64,000 bases of DNA from Streptomyces sp. WM6378. Its GTDB lineage: Bacteria; Actinomycetota; Actinomycetes; Streptomycetales; Streptomycetaceae. Position 1 is the stretch's first letter. Each line of letters begins with the position of its first letter. The notes beneath the pieces were generated by a model, which saw only the letters and a list, made by a program, of their open reading frames with translations, searched no databases and had not been told where the DNA came from. Shown piece after piece: positions 1 to 8,773 of this stretch. The stretch is from NCBI RefSeq assembly GCF_001279695.1, contig NZ_LGDD01000295.1, forward strand, positions 1-64,000, written 5' to 3'. A program made the translations under genes and the position numbers.

Positions 1-89
1 GTCTTGCCCACGCCGAAACCGCCCGCCACCACGATCTTCGCGGAAGTAGTGGAGCGGGCAGCACCGCCGCTAGAGCTTGCGAAGTCCAC
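1..89 (-). CDS. cvnD: CvnD-type conservon GTPase (partial, N-terminus only)
   Basis: Only the first 29 codons lie in the window. Reading leftward from a GTG start, the translation runs through VDFASSSGGAAR and reaches the P-loop GGFGVGKT, the signature of the small Ras-like ATP/GTP-binding CvnD proteins of Streptomyces conservons. The start lies inside the end of the upstream DUF742 gene, a 20-base overlap that implies translational coupling. In known conservons CvnD is thought to associate at the membrane with CvnA, B and C in a signalling complex resembling a eukaryotic G-protein system. The rest of the protein lies outside the window, so the G4 and G5 motifs cannot be checked. Confidence 0.93.
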   Translation of the reverse strand, partial: MDFASSSGGAARSTTSAKIVVAGGFGVGK

Positions 90-477
90 TGAGCACCCTC
101 TCGAGCAGCGTTACGTCCGGCGTGCCGCCGGTCTCTCCATTGCCCGGCTGGTGGATCGCCACCATGCCGGCCTCGGCCAGGTCGGCGACGAGGATCCGGG
201 CGACACCGAGCGGCATCTGGAGCAGCGCGGAGACCTCGGCCACCGACTTGACCTCACGGCAGAGGTGGCAGATCCGCTGGTGCTCGGGAAGAAGCGTGGC
301 AAGGTGCGCCGGGTCTGCTGTGGTGCTGACCAGTGCCTCGATGGCGAGCTGGTAGCGCGGCCTGGTCCGGCCGCCGGTCATGGCGTACGGACGGACCAGC
401 GGCTGGTCGCCTTCACCGTCGTACGCCGCGTCGTGCAGCGCGCCGTACGAGTCGTGTGAGGCGGGTGGCGGGGTCAT
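70..477 (-). CDS. cvnC: CvnC-type DUF742 protein
   Basis: A 135-aa DUF742 protein, the third member of a conservon. It contains the family core LVRPYAMTGGRTRP near residues 27-40 and a winged-helix-like C-terminal half: HLCREVKSVAEVSALLQMPL, then VARILVADLAEAGMV. I chose the internal ATG (protein MTPPPASHDS) over a codon nine residues upstream, because family members start close to the LVRPY block. It sits between cvnB and cvnD, all on the minus strand. The gap to cvnB is about 180 bases, wider than the tight spacing seen elsewhere in this operon, so an internal promoter is possible. In other conservons CvnC is proposed to bridge CvnB and CvnD. Its biochemical role remains unclear. Confidence 0.93.
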   Translation of the reverse strand: MTPPPASHDSYGALHDAAYDGEGDQPLVRPYAMTGGRTRPRYQLAIEALVSTTADPAHLATLLPEHQRICHLCREVKSVAEVSALLQMPLGVARILVADLAEAGMVAIHQPGNGETGGTPDVTLLERVLSGLRKL

Positions 478-657
478 TGGTTCCTCCGGGCGGAGCGACA
501 GCAAGGCATCTGCGAGCCGTCTGACAGGGCCGGTGGGGGGCGAGGTGCGGCCGGGACGGATATCTGCATCGTGCGGGAGCCGGTCCGGGCCGGAGGGGGC
601 GGCGCCGGTGGCTCCCGACCCCCGGCCTCGCGAGCGGCTCGGCCGGGGGGTTTGCGG

Positions 658-1071
658 TCAGTGGAGCAGGCTGCCCTGGAGTTCGGCGCGCAGGTCCGGC
701 GTCAGGACGGTGCCCGCGCGGTCGACCAGGAGAGCCATCTCGTAGCCCACCAGGCCGATGTCGCACTCCGGGTGAGCGAGAACGGCCAGGGAGGAGCCGT
801 CGGACACGGACATCAGGAAGAGGAAGCCGCGCTCCATCTCCACCACGGTCTGGGCGACGCTGCCCCCCTCGAAGATCCGGGAGGCCCCGGCGGTCAGCGA
901 GGTCAGCCCGGACGCCACGGCGGCCAGCTGGTCGGCGCGGTCGCGCGGGAAGCCTTCGGACATGGCGAGGAGCAGGCCGTCGGCGGAGACCACCACCGTG
1001 TGGGACACCCCGGGGGTGTTGTCCACAAAGTTGGTGATCAACCAGTTCAGGTTCTGTGCTGCCTGGCTCAT
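658..1071 (-). CDS. cvnB: CvnB-type roadblock/LC7 protein
   Basis: A 137-aa single-domain roadblock/LC7 protein (MglB-like), the second conservon component. The core SHTVVVSADGLLLAMSEGF and FLFLMSVSDGSSLAVLAHPE is typical of the fold. In bacteria such domains dimerise and regulate small GTPases, here presumably CvnD. Two starts are possible. The ATG used here is 15 bases from an AGGAG in the end of cvnA. An in-frame TTG nine bases upstream, directly after the cvnA stop, has that AGGAG at an ideal distance of about six bases and would add MSP to the N-terminus. Either way the gene is translationally tied to cvnA. Confidence 0.94.
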   Translation of the reverse strand: MSQAAQNLNWLITNFVDNTPGVSHTVVVSADGLLLAMSEGFPRDRADQLAAVASGLTSLTAGASRIFEGGSVAQTVVEMERGFLFLMSVSDGSSLAVLAHPECDIGLVGYEMALLVDRAGTVLTPDLRAELQGSLLH

Positions 1072-1080
1072 CGGACTCAA

Positions 1081-4000
1081 CTAACGCTCCTGCTGGTGAG
1101 TGGGGTCCACGTGGAAGCTGCCGGTGGAGCCGTTGCCGGCCTGCCGGCCCTGCTGGATGCCCCGGCGGAGATTGGTCAGTCGGCCGCGCACGTCGTCGGG
1201 CGCCCGGGAGACCTGGGGTCCTGCCTGGTGGTTCTGCTGCTGTGCGGTGCCCGGCACCAGGTTGGCACGCGGGACCCGCTTGGGAAGACCGGACGTGGTC
1301 ACGCCGCCGGCGGCGGGCTTGCGGGCCCGCTCGGCCTGGCGGACCAGATCGTCGTTGGGCGAACTGCGCCAGGCGCCGGAGCCGTTGGAGGCGTCCGAGC
1401 CGTTGGCGCCGCTGTTCGCGTTGCCGTTCGTGCTGCCGCTCTCGCGGACCGGGCGGCGCTCGGGGGCCGGCCGCTGCGGAGCGGCGCTCCGGCCCTGCGG
1501 GGCCTGCGGCTGCGGGGCCTGGGGCGCCTGCGGCGCGGGCTGCTGCGGCTGGCCGCCCTGCTGGCCCTGCTGCTGGAACCAGTTGGTCTCAAGCGTGTCG
1601 AACAGCGGGGTCCGCCCGTCACCGGCACCGGCCGGCGGCAGGGCCTCGTGCTGCGGCTGCGCGGGCAGGCTGCCGGCCGGCTGGCGCGGGCCGCCGAACT
1701 CGTTGCCGTCCCGGCGCTGACGCGGGGCGCCCTGACCGAAGTCCTGGCCCTGCTGGGGCGCCTGCTGCTGGTACTGCTGCGGCTGGACCGGCTGCGGCGC
1801 GGGGGGACGCGGCGCGTTGAAGTCCGGGCGGGCGAACTCGGAGGTCGCCGCCGGGTTCTGCCGGTCGTCGGCCGCGGGGCGCGGGTACGAGCCGGTGTCC
1901 TGGCCGGGCCGGGCGAACTGGCCGGTGCTGGACGGGTCCTGGTCCGGACGCGGGAACGAGCCCGTGTTGGAGGACTGGTCGCCGTACCCGTTGTAGGAGC
2001 CCGGGCGCTCGAACTGCCCGGTCGCAGAGGGGTCCTGCGCGGCCGGCGCGCCGAACACGTCGGGGCGTACGAACTGGCCGGTGCCCGAGTTCTGGTCCTG
2101 CTGGGCGCCCGGCGGGGGGCCGTCGAAGTCGGGGCGGGCGAACTCGGCGGTCGCGCCCGGACCCTGGCGGTCGTCGACGGCGGGGCGCGGGTACTGGCCG
2201 GTGTGCTGCTCCGGCTCCTCGTGGCCGCGCGGCGCGTCCAGGGCCGAGGACTGGTCGGTGCCCCAGCTCGCGGCCTGCGGCCGGGCCGGCTGCTGGCCCT
2301 GCGGGTTGCCGCCGGGCAGCTCGGCGCGCGGGGCGCCGGGCGGCGGGGTGATCGGACGGTCGCCGCGGCGCGGCGCCGGGGCGGCGGCCGGGCCGCTGCC
2401 GAACGCGGACTGCTGGCCCTGCTGCTGGGGCTGACCCTGCTGCGGGCCGCCGCCCCGGGGCGGCAGCGCGGCGCGCGGGCCCTGACCACCGGTGACCTGG
2501 CCGCGCGGGGCGCCCGCCGCCAGCCGGCCGCCGGGAGCGCCCGGGCCGCCGCTGAGCGGGCCGGCCGCGAGCCCGGCGCGCGAGGGCGGACCGCCCGCGA
2601 GGCCGGGACGGCCACCCTGGCCGGCCGGGACCTGCGGCTGACCGGCACCCGGCTTGCCGGGCACCTTCTTGCCGCCCTGGGCGACGTCGACGGGCAGCAT
2701 GACCAGCGCGGTCGTACCGCCGGAGTCGGACGGGCGCAGCTGGATGCGGATGCCGTGTCGCAGGGACAGGCGGCCGACCACGAACAGACCCATGCGGCGC
2801 GAGACCGAGACGTCCACGGTGGGCGGCGACGCCAGCCGCTCGTTGATCGCGGCGAGGTCCTCGGGGGAGAGGCCGATGCCGGTGTCGTGGATCTCGACCA
2901 GGACGCGGCCGTCGGGCAGCGCGTGACCGGTGACGCGGACCTTGGTCTGCGGCGAGGAGAAGGAGGTGGCGTTCTCAAGGAGCTCGGCGAGGAGGTGCAC
3001 GAGGTCGTTGACCACGCGTCCGGCGACCTCGGTCGCGGGCACGGCGGCCAGTTCGATGCGCTCGTACTGCTCCACCTCGGAGGCGGCGGCGCGGAGCACG
3101 TCGACCAGCGGGACCGGGCGGGTCCAGCGGCGGCCGGGCTCTTCACCGGCGAGGACGAGGAGGTTTTCGCCGTTACGGCGCATACGGGTCGCGAGGTGGT
3201 CCAGCTTGAACAGCGAGGACAGCTGGTCCGGGTCGGCCTCGCGGGACTCCAGCTCGGAGATGAGCGAGAGCTGACGCTGGATCAGACCCTGCGAGCGGCG
3301 CGAGAGGTTGGTGAACATCGCGTTGACGTTGCCTCGCAGCAGGGCCTGCTCGGCGGCGAGTCGTACGGCCTCGCGGTGCACGTCGTCGAAGGCCGCGGCC
3401 ACCTGGCCGATCTCGTCCCGGGAGTGCACGCCGACCGACTCCACGGAGGTGTCGACGTCCTGCGGGTCCGACTCCGAGAGCTGCTTGACGAGCTCGGGCA
3501 GGCGGTCCTGGGCGACCCGGGTCGCGGTGTCCTGCAGTCGCCGCAGCGAGCGGATCATGGAGCGGGCCACGACGAACGCGCCGACCAGCGAGACGCCGAG
3601 GACGACGAGGATCAGCACACCGTTGAGGATCGCGTCGCGCTGCGAGGTGTCGCGCAGCTCGCGGGCCTTCTGCTCCATCTCACCGAGCAGGGTCTGCTCG
3701 ATGGTCTTCATCTGGTTGATCTTGTTGGAGTCCTGGTCGTACCAGTCGAGGTACGAGCGCTTCTGCTCCTGGTTGATCCCGCCGGGGTTCTTGAGCACGC
3801 GCTGCGAGTACGCGTTGGCGGCGGTGATCTCCGAGTTGCCCTTGTCGAGCGGGGCCATCAGCTCGGTGGAGTTGCCGCCGTTGGCCTCGTACACGGCCTG
3901 GAACGAGGAGAGCTCCTGGCGCTCGCCGTCCTGCGCGGCCTTGGCGTAGAGGCGGTCGGGCTCCAGGAGGTTGCCTGCCTTGTCCTTCGAGGCCGGCAGC

Positions 4001-4848
4001 GCCGCGGCGATGATCGCGCGCTGGACCGAGGCGTACTCCTTGGCGGAGGAGAAGGCCGCGAGCGCACGGGTCCGCTTGATCATCTCCGGGTTGGAGGTGG
4101 CCTGTGCCATGTCCTGGGAGAGGCTGAGCAGACCGCGGATGAGACGGCTGTAGGACTCGACCGTCTGGGAGTGGGTGGAGCCGTCCTTGTACGCGGTCTT
4201 GCGGATGTTCTCCAGCTCCGTGAGCTGGATCGCGATGTTGGTGACGTTCCGTCGGATCGACTGGAGCGCGTCGTCGTTGTCCGTGCCGCTGACGTCCTGC
4301 GTCGCGTTGATGAACGACTTCTTGACCAGGTCGGTGGCCGAGCGGTCGGTCTGGACGCGGGCGTCGGAGGTCCCCGTGGAGATCGGGCCCGCCGAGTCGT
4401 CGCGCTCGGTCTGGAGCGCGGCGGCGAGCTCGGTCGCCTGCTTGGTCATGTCGGTGAGCAGCTGCATGTGGTCGAGCTGCTGCATGTCGTTCATCGACTG
4501 GTTGATGCGCAGCCCGCCGAGGGCGGTCGCGGTGACCACGGGGAGGGCGAGCAGGGCGACCAGTCGGGTCGAGATGCGCCAGTTGCGCAGGGCTATTCGG
4601 GAGCCCGTGTCCACGGGTCCCGTCGGCTTCCGTTCGGCGCCGTTCTGGTCGCCGCCGGAGGGACCGGAGGGCCCGCTGGTGCGCGCCGTCTGGCCACTCG
4701 CCTCGCCGGCCGGCGAAGCGGAGGGGTTTTCGGGGCCCCGGGGGTTCTGGGCGTGCTGGGGCGAGGAACTGGCCGTCTTGGGGCCAGTCCCGCCCTGCGG
4801 CTCCTGCTCCGCCGCAGCGCTGCCATCCCTCTTGAAACGTCCCTGCAC
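1081..4848 (-). CDS. cvnA: CvnA-type sensor-like histidine kinase with long repeat tail
   Basis: A 1,255-aa membrane sensor, first gene of the conservon. After a Gly/Ser/Pro-rich N-terminus come a first membrane segment (about residues 95-113), an extracytoplasmic all-alpha nitrate-sensor-like region, a second membrane segment (about 406-430) and a HAMP/signalling helix region. A HATPase_c domain follows, with an N-box-like LLAELLENATSF near 613 and a G1 box DTGIGLSPEDL near 654. After about residue 720 the protein is a low-complexity Pro/Gln/Gly tail with eight TGQF-x-RP-like repeats. Start is a GTG with GAGG about 11 bases upstream. CvnA proteins are thought to work through CvnB-D rather than through a response regulator, and no response regulator gene is adjacent. 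In S. coelicolor the equivalent locus is conservon 1 (from memory). Confidence 0.93.
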   Translation of the reverse strand: MQGRFKRDGSAAAEQEPQGGTGPKTASSSPQHAQNPRGPENPSASPAGEASGQTARTSGPSGPSGGDQNGAERKPTGPVDTGSRIALRNWRISTRLVALLALPVVTATALGGLRINQSMNDMQQLDHMQLLTDMTKQATELAAALQTERDDSAGPISTGTSDARVQTDRSATDLVKKSFINATQDVSGTDNDDALQSIRRNVTNIAIQLTELENIRKTAYKDGSTHSQTVESYSRLIRGLLSLSQDMAQATSNPEMIKRTRALAAFSSAKEYASVQRAIIAAALPASKDKAGNLLEPDRLYAKAAQDGERQELSSFQAVYEANGGNSTELMAPLDKGNSEITAANAYSQRVLKNPGGINQEQKRSYLDWYDQDSNKINQMKTIEQTLLGEMEQKARELRDTSQRDAILNGVLILVVLGVSLVGAFVVARSMIRSLRRLQDTATRVAQDRLPELVKQLSESDPQDVDTSVESVGVHSRDEIGQVAAAFDDVHREAVRLAAEQALLRGNVNAMFTNLSRRSQGLIQRQLSLISELESREADPDQLSSLFKLDHLATRMRRNGENLLVLAGEEPGRRWTRPVPLVDVLRAAASEVEQYERIELAAVPATEVAGRVVNDLVHLLAELLENATSFSSPQTKVRVTGHALPDGRVLVEIHDTGIGLSPEDLAAINERLASPPTVDVSVSRRMGLFVVGRLSLRHGIRIQLRPSDSGGTTALVMLPVDVAQGGKKVPGKPGAGQPQVPAGQGGRPGLAGGPPSRAGLAAGPLSGGPGAPGGRLAAGAPRGQVTGGQGPRAALPPRGGGPQQGQPQQQGQQSAFGSGPAAAPAPRRGDRPITPPPGAPRAELPGGNPQGQQPARPQAASWGTDQSSALDAPRGHEEPEQHTGQYPRPAVDDRQGPGATAEFARPDFDGPPPGAQQDQNSGTGQFVRPDVFGAPAAQDPSATGQFERPGSYNGYGDQSSNTGSFPRPDQDPSSTGQFARPGQDTGSYPRPAADDRQNPAATSEFARPDFNAPRPPAPQPVQPQQYQQQAPQQGQDFGQGAPRQRRDGNEFGGPRQPAGSLPAQPQHEALPPAGAGDGRTPLFDTLETNWFQQQGQQGGQPQQPAPQAPQAPQPQAPQGRSAAPQRPAPERRPVRESGSTNGNANSGANGSDASNGSGAWRSSPNDDLVRQAERARKPAAGGVTTSGLPKRVPRANLVPGTAQQQNHQAGPQVSRAPDDVRGRLTNLRRGIQQGRQAGNGSTGSFHVDPTHQQER

Positions 4849-5369
4849 TAGCGTCGCAACCTCTGGACCAGGCGTCCCTCCGTAAGAACGGATAGGACGG
4901 TGTCGGCGTCATGGGGGGCACTGCGCGCCCCCTGTGTGGTCTGAGTGACCGGCGCTTGTCCTGCTCCCCCTCCCGCCGCTCACCCGGCGCTGCGTTGCGC
5001 CCCTGCGCGCCGGTCAGTGACCCGCGGCGGTGCGTGGAATTCCAGCACAGTGCCGGATCTCCAACAAGGCCCGCGTACCGGGCCGTGACCTGAGTGACAC
5101 ATTGTGAGTATCGCGTCACAAAATGTAGAAAGTGATCGCGGAGGAAACGGACTAATGGTTACGAGTCGCTTAGGGGTGGGGGGTGTCTGAGTCGCGATGA
5201 TCAGGAGCGGAATGAAGGGTTCAATACCGGAATGTCCGTTCCTGGATGGCCAATTGACGGACCCTTATATCCCTTTTGTGGCTTGATTCGTGAGCAAACT
5301 CACATGTTGATCGTCGTCTCTACGACCCTTTGCCGGGAATTCGAATGTTTAGCCTGACGCTTTACAGGG
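4849..5369. promoter_or_regulatory. Divergent regulatory region between cvnA and the ANPRRT gene
   Basis: A 520-base non-coding stretch holding the promoters of cvnA (leftward) and the small ANPRRT gene (rightward). It is markedly more AT-rich than its surroundings from about 5090 to 5370. It contains a GTGAC / GTCAC inverted pair spanning 5094-5119 and a small palindrome, GTGAG-CAAA-CTCAC, at 5290-5303. I see no RNA gene or riboswitch-like structure. No promoter can be assigned with confidence. Confidence 0.5.
5094..5119. promoter_or_regulatory. Inverted repeat GTGAC-N16-GTCAC upstream of cvnA
   Basis: Five-base arms GTGAC and GTCAC are separated by 16 bases, about 250 bases upstream of the cvnA start. 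A second pair with the same arms and the same spacing lies in the intergenic region upstream of nsdA at 45728-45753. It could be a binding site for a dimeric regulator. The arms are short and the match was found by eye. Confidence 0.3.
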
Positions 5370-5618
5370 ATGGCCAATCCGACAACCGGCGCCCCCGCGG
5401 CGCCCGTACCGACAGGGTTCGTAGCAGAGATGAAGACGACGATGATCATCCGGAACATAGCCAACCCGCGCCGCACCACCCTCGCGCACCTCGCGGACGC
5501 CGAGGAGCTCCAGCGGCCGGCCCAGCCGGAGCACACCGTCGAGCTGCCCACCCAGACGGCCAACCCGCGCCGCACCATTTTGATGAAGGCCCCGGCCCAG
5601 GCCGACGCCGCCGTCTGA
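5370..5618 (+). CDS. Small protein with two ANPRRT(T/I)L repeats
   Basis: Candidate 82-aa protein; shorter forms starting at Met21 or Met25 are possible. It carries ANPRRTTL at residues 31-38 and ANPRRTIL at 64-71, separated by a Glu/Gln/Pro-rich linker. A third, degenerate ANP lies at the very N-terminus. The two repeats are also identical at DNA level over 19 bases. It has no signal peptide, membrane segment or cysteine. No start has a strong Shine-Dalgarno sequence; a leaderless or near-leaderless message from the first ATG is possible. The Arg-Arg-Thr motif resembles a basophilic kinase site, and the doubled motif resembles a bivalent short linear motif, but both are inference. It sits between the conservon (divergent) and the hydrolase-gltX pair. 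I do not recognise a described family. Codon bias is only partly Streptomyces-like because the gene is short. Confidence 0.55.
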   Translation: MANPTTGAPAAPVPTGFVAEMKTTMIIRNIANPRRTTLAHLADAEELQRPAQPEHTVELPTQTANPRRTILMKAPAQADAAV

Positions 5619-5788
5619 CCCGAGAGTCCCGGCGCCCCTCCTCGCCGCCCCGGCCCGGCCCCCGGCGAGAGGCTCCGCCGCCGGTCGCGCCACGGAGTAA
5701 TGCGCACGGCCGGTGTCCCCGCCCGGTTAGCCTGGAGCGTCAGACTCCAGCCAGTACCAGCTAAGCGAAGTGAGGGGCGACAGCACTC

Positions 5789-6565
5789 GTGCGCATCGCC
5801 AGGTTCTCCATCGACGGCAATGTCGCCTTCGGAGCTGTCGAGGGCGAAGGCCCCGACGGTCTCGTACTCGACATCATCAAGGGCATTCCGTACGGCGACT
5901 TCGAACTCAGCGGCACCAAGGTGCCGCTGAGCAAGGTCCGCCTCCTGCCGCCCGTGCTCCCCAACAAGGTCGTGGCCATCGGCCGCAACTACGCGGAGCA
6001 CGCGAAGGAGCTGGGCAACGAGGTCCCGGAGGTGCCGGTCGCCTTCTTCAAGCCGACCACCTCGGTGATCGGCCCCGGCGACAACATCGAGTACCCCTCC
6101 TTCTCCAACGAGCTGCACCACGAGGCCGAGCTCGCCGTCGTCATCGGCCGCATGTGCCGCGAGGTCCCGCGCGAGCGCGTCAAGGACGTCATCTTCGGCT
6201 ACACCTGCGCCAACGACGTCACCGCCCGCGACGCCCAGCAGCGCGAGAAGCAGTGGGCCCGAGCCAAGGGCTTCGACACCTCGTGCCCGCTCGGCCCCTG
6301 GGTGGAGACCGACCTCGACCCCACGGACCTGGCCATCCAGGCGACCGTCAACGGCGAACAGCGCCAGCTCGGCCGCACGGCCGACATGATCCGCTCCATC
6401 GAGGACGTGGTCGTCCACATCACCGAGGCCATGACGCTGCTCCCGGGCGACGTCATCCTCACCGGCACTCCGGCCGGGGTCGGCCCCCTCAACGTCGGCG
6501 ACGAAGTCGCCGTCACCATCGAAGGCATCGGCACTCTCACCAACAAGGTGATCAAGCGTGGCTAA
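5789..6565 (+). CDS. Fumarylacetoacetate hydrolase (FAH) family protein
   Basis: A 258-aa cytoplasmic FAH-family enzyme, full length for the single-domain class that hydrolyses or decarboxylates acylpyruvate-like 2-oxo acids. The catalytic core is visible: GRNYAEH (about 65-71), the metal-binding pair [13 protein letters not shown] (E112, E114) and CANDVTARD with its Asp near 145. The final part has [13 protein letters not shown]. The exact substrate cannot be told from sequence; acylpyruvase or oxaloacetate decarboxylase activities are the usual options. Start is a GTG after a purine-rich stretch. Its last eight bases overlap gltX, so the two are almost certainly co-transcribed. A CTGGAG / CTCCAG hairpin lies about 40 bases upstream. 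Confidence 0.9.
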   Translation: MRIARFSIDGNVAFGAVEGEGPDGLVLDIIKGIPYGDFELSGTKVPLSKVRLLPPVLPNKVVAIGRNYAEHAKELGNEVPEVPVAFFKPTTSVIGPGDNIEYPSFSNELHHEAELAVVIGRMCREVPRERVKDVIFGYTCANDVTARDAQQREKQWARAKGFDTSCPLGPWVETDLDPTDLAIQATVNGEQRQLGRTADMIRSIEDVVVHITEAMTLLPGDVILTGTPAGVGPLNVGDEVAVTIEGIGTLTNKVIKRG

Positions 6566-8045
6566 CGCGACTCCGGACGCTTCTGTGCGCGTCCGTTTCT
6601 GTCCCTCCCCGACCGGCAACCCCCACGTGGGCCTGGTCCGCACCGCCCTGTTCAACTGGGCGTTCGCCCGGCACCACGGCGGCACGTTCGTCTTCCGCAT
6701 CGAGGACACCGACGCGGCCCGGGACAGCGAGGACTCCTACAACCAGCTCCTGGACTCCCTGCGCTGGCTGGGCTTCGACTGGGACGAGGGCCCGGAGGTC
6801 GGCGGCCCGCACGAGCCGTACCGCCAGTCGCAGCGGATGGACCTCTACAAGGACGTCGCCGAGAAGCTGCTCGCCGCCGGCAAGGCCTACCACTGCTACT
6901 GCACCACCGAGGAGCTCGACGCCCGCCGCGACGCGGCCCGCGCCGCCGGCAAGCCGTCCGGCTACGACGGCCACTGCCGCGAGCTGAGCGCCGAGCAGGT
7001 CGAGGCGTACAAGGCGGAGGGCCGCGCCGCGATCGTCCGCTTCCGCATGCCCGACGAGCCGATCACCTTCACGGACCTCGTCCGCGGCGAGCTGACCTTC
7101 ACCCCGGACAACGTGCCGGACTACGGCATCGTCCGCGCGAACGGGGCGCCGCTCTACACGCTGGTGAACCCGGTCGACGACGCCCTGATGGAGATCACCC
7201 ACGTCCTGCGCGGCGAGGACCTGCTGTCCTCGACCCCGCGCCAGATCGCCCTGTACAAGGCGCTGATCGAGCTGGGCGTGGCGAAGGAGATCCCGTCCTT
7301 CGGTCACCTGCCGTACGTGATGGGCGAGGGCAACAAGAAGCTCTCGAAGCGAGACCCGCAGGCCTCCCTGAACATCTACCGGGAGCGGGGCTTCCTCCCC
7401 GAGGGCCTCCTGAACTACCTCTCCCTCCTGGGCTGGTCGTTCTCGGCGGACCAGGACGTCTTCTCGATCCAGGACATGGTCGCGAAGTTCGACATCGCGG
7501 ACGTGAACGCGAACCCGGCCCGCTTCGACCTGAAGAAGGCCGAGTCCATCAACGCGGACCACATCCGCATGCTGGACGAGAAGGCGTTCGCCGCGGCCTG
7601 CGAGCCGTGGCTGACGGCCCCGCACGCCAACTGGGCCCCCGAGGACTTCGACCGCGCGGCCTGGGAGGCCATCGCCCCCCACGCGCAGACCCGCGTAACA
7701 GTCCTCTCCGACATCACCGCAAACGTGGACTTCCTCTTCCGCGCCGAGCCCGTCGAGGACGAGGCGTCCTGGGCGAAGGCGATGAAGGAGGGCTCGGACG
7801 CGCTGCTGCGCACGGCCCGCGAGAAGCTGGATTCGGCGGACTGGACGTCCCCCGAGTCCCTCAAGAACGCGGTCCTGGCAGCGGGCGAGGAGCACGGCCT
7901 GAAACTGGGCAAGGCCCAGGCCCCGGTCCGCGTCGCCGTCACCGGCCGCACGGTCGGCCTCCCTCTCTTCGAGTCCCTGGAAATCCTGGGCAAGGAGAAG
8001 ACGCTGGCAAGGATCGACGCGGCGCTGGCCAAGCTGGCGGCGTAG
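6558..8045 (+). CDS. gltX: Glutamyl-tRNA synthetase
   Basis: A 495-aa class Ic aminoacyl-tRNA synthetase that charges tRNA-Glu with glutamate. The HIGH-type motif is [10 protein letters not shown] at residues 16-25. The KMSKS-type motif is KKLSKRDP near residue 260. The SLLGWSF block and a C-terminal anticodon-binding helical domain follow. A CxC...C-type insert ([10 protein letters not shown] and DGHCREL, about 115-145) fits the zinc-binding site of many GluRS enzymes. Length is normal. The GTG start overlaps the FAH gene by eight bases, and the gene ends just before a strong bidirectional hairpin. Three tRNA-Glu genes lie about 2.4 kb downstream. As in other actinobacteria, this enzyme may also charge tRNA-Gln for later transamidation; that is inference. 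Confidence 0.98.
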   Translation: MANATPDASVRVRFCPSPTGNPHVGLVRTALFNWAFARHHGGTFVFRIEDTDAARDSEDSYNQLLDSLRWLGFDWDEGPEVGGPHEPYRQSQRMDLYKDVAEKLLAAGKAYHCYCTTEELDARRDAARAAGKPSGYDGHCRELSAEQVEAYKAEGRAAIVRFRMPDEPITFTDLVRGELTFTPDNVPDYGIVRANGAPLYTLVNPVDDALMEITHVLRGEDLLSSTPRQIALYKALIELGVAKEIPSFGHLPYVMGEGNKKLSKRDPQASLNIYRERGFLPEGLLNYLSLLGWSFSADQDVFSIQDMVAKFDIADVNANPARFDLKKAESINADHIRMLDEKAFAAACEPWLTAPHANWAPEDFDRAAWEAIAPHAQTRVTVLSDITANVDFLFRAEPVEDEASWAKAMKEGSDALLRTAREKLDSADWTSPESLKNAVLAAGEEHGLKLGKAQAPVRVAVTGRTVGLPLFESLEILGKEKTLARIDAALAKLAA

Positions 8046-8063
8046 CCGTAAGCGATACGTGAA

Positions 8064-8097
8064 CGAGGGGCGGCAGCCGGTGGGCTGCCGCCCCTCG
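8064..8097. terminator. Terminator between gltX and the convergent CdiI-like gene
   Basis: A perfect 15-bp stem (left arm begins CGAGGGGCGG) with a GGTG loop lies between two convergent genes. It has no long U-tract, as is normal in Streptomyces. Confidence 0.85.
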
Positions 8098-8104
8098 GGC
8101 GTTC

Positions 8105-8506
8105 CTATCCCAACCGCTGGGCGATCAGCGCGAGCCAGGCGCCGGGGGAGTACGGGGCCGGCGGGTCGACCTCCATGCCCAACTCGGCGACGGCAAGGGC
8201 ACATTCGGACTCGTCCAGGCCAAGGGCGCCCAGCTCGCGCAATTCCCCGACGACCTTGGCGATGAGCGAGAGGTCCGTCGTCCCGCGGTAGTCCTCGACC
8301 GCGGCATCGTGATGGTCGAACTCGTCCGGCATGTCCTGCGAGAACCAGCCGCCGAGCAACTGGCCGAGCTCGGGGAAGCGGGCATGCCACTCCCAGTGGG
8401 TCACGGGAGCGGAAGGACGCGGCGCTTCCCCTTCCTCGATGCTGCGCCTGAGGTGATCGGCGAGGACGGTGAGCCAGCCCTGGATCTCGGCATCGCCGAG
8501 CCCCAC
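8105..8506 (-). CDS. CdiI_2-like contact-dependent inhibition immunity protein
   Basis: A 133-aa soluble, acidic protein. The segment FPELGQLLGGWFSQDMPDEF followed by an acidic helix (HHDAAVEDY) and VVGELRELGALGL matches my memory of the CdiI_2-type immunity family. That family has a hydrophobic L-x-QLLGxxFxQDxxxEF core and binds nuclease toxins. No toxin or CDI gene is nearby, so this looks like an orphan immunity gene, as is common in Streptomyces. Start is a GTG; no upstream in-frame ATG or GTG exists before unrelated sequence. It is convergent with gltX and divergent from the DUF4241 gene. It could also be a generic SMI1/barstar-like immunity protein. Confidence 0.72.
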   Translation of the reverse strand: MGLGDAEIQGWLTVLADHLRRSIEEGEAPRPSAPVTHWEWHARFPELGQLLGGWFSQDMPDEFDHHDAAVEDYRGTTDLSLIAKVVGELRELGALGLDESECALAVAELGMEVDPPAPYSPGAWLALIAQRLG

Positions 8507-8773
8507 GTCCGGAACCGGGTAGAACTCCCCGAGCCGCGGGAGTCTTGAGATCCGGGTTGCTTTGCATGCCGCCCCCTGGGTGGCTTGTCGTCCAATGGCC
8601 CTAGATCTTGCGCGGACACGTCAACAACACGTCCCAGTGGCAAGGACGTTGCCACTGCGGCGGAGCCAGGCCCGCGACAGCGCCGCCCCGGAGCACACTG
8701 TCAGTGCGGGGAGTTATGTTTCAGAGACAGCGAACTGCCGCTGCCTTTATGCCTGTCACCCCGGGAGACCCTC

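Noticed and set aside
571..4851. A 1,426-codon open frame on the plus strand opposite cvnA
   Set aside because: It is an antisense shadow of cvnA produced by GC-rich codon structure. Its composition (Gly/Arg/Val-rich, no domain) is not protein-like.
5370..5618. A RiPP (for example lanthipeptide or graspetide) precursor
   Set aside because: No modification enzyme, protease or transporter is adjacent, and the repeats lack Cys and the usual Ser/Thr or Glu-rich core patterns.
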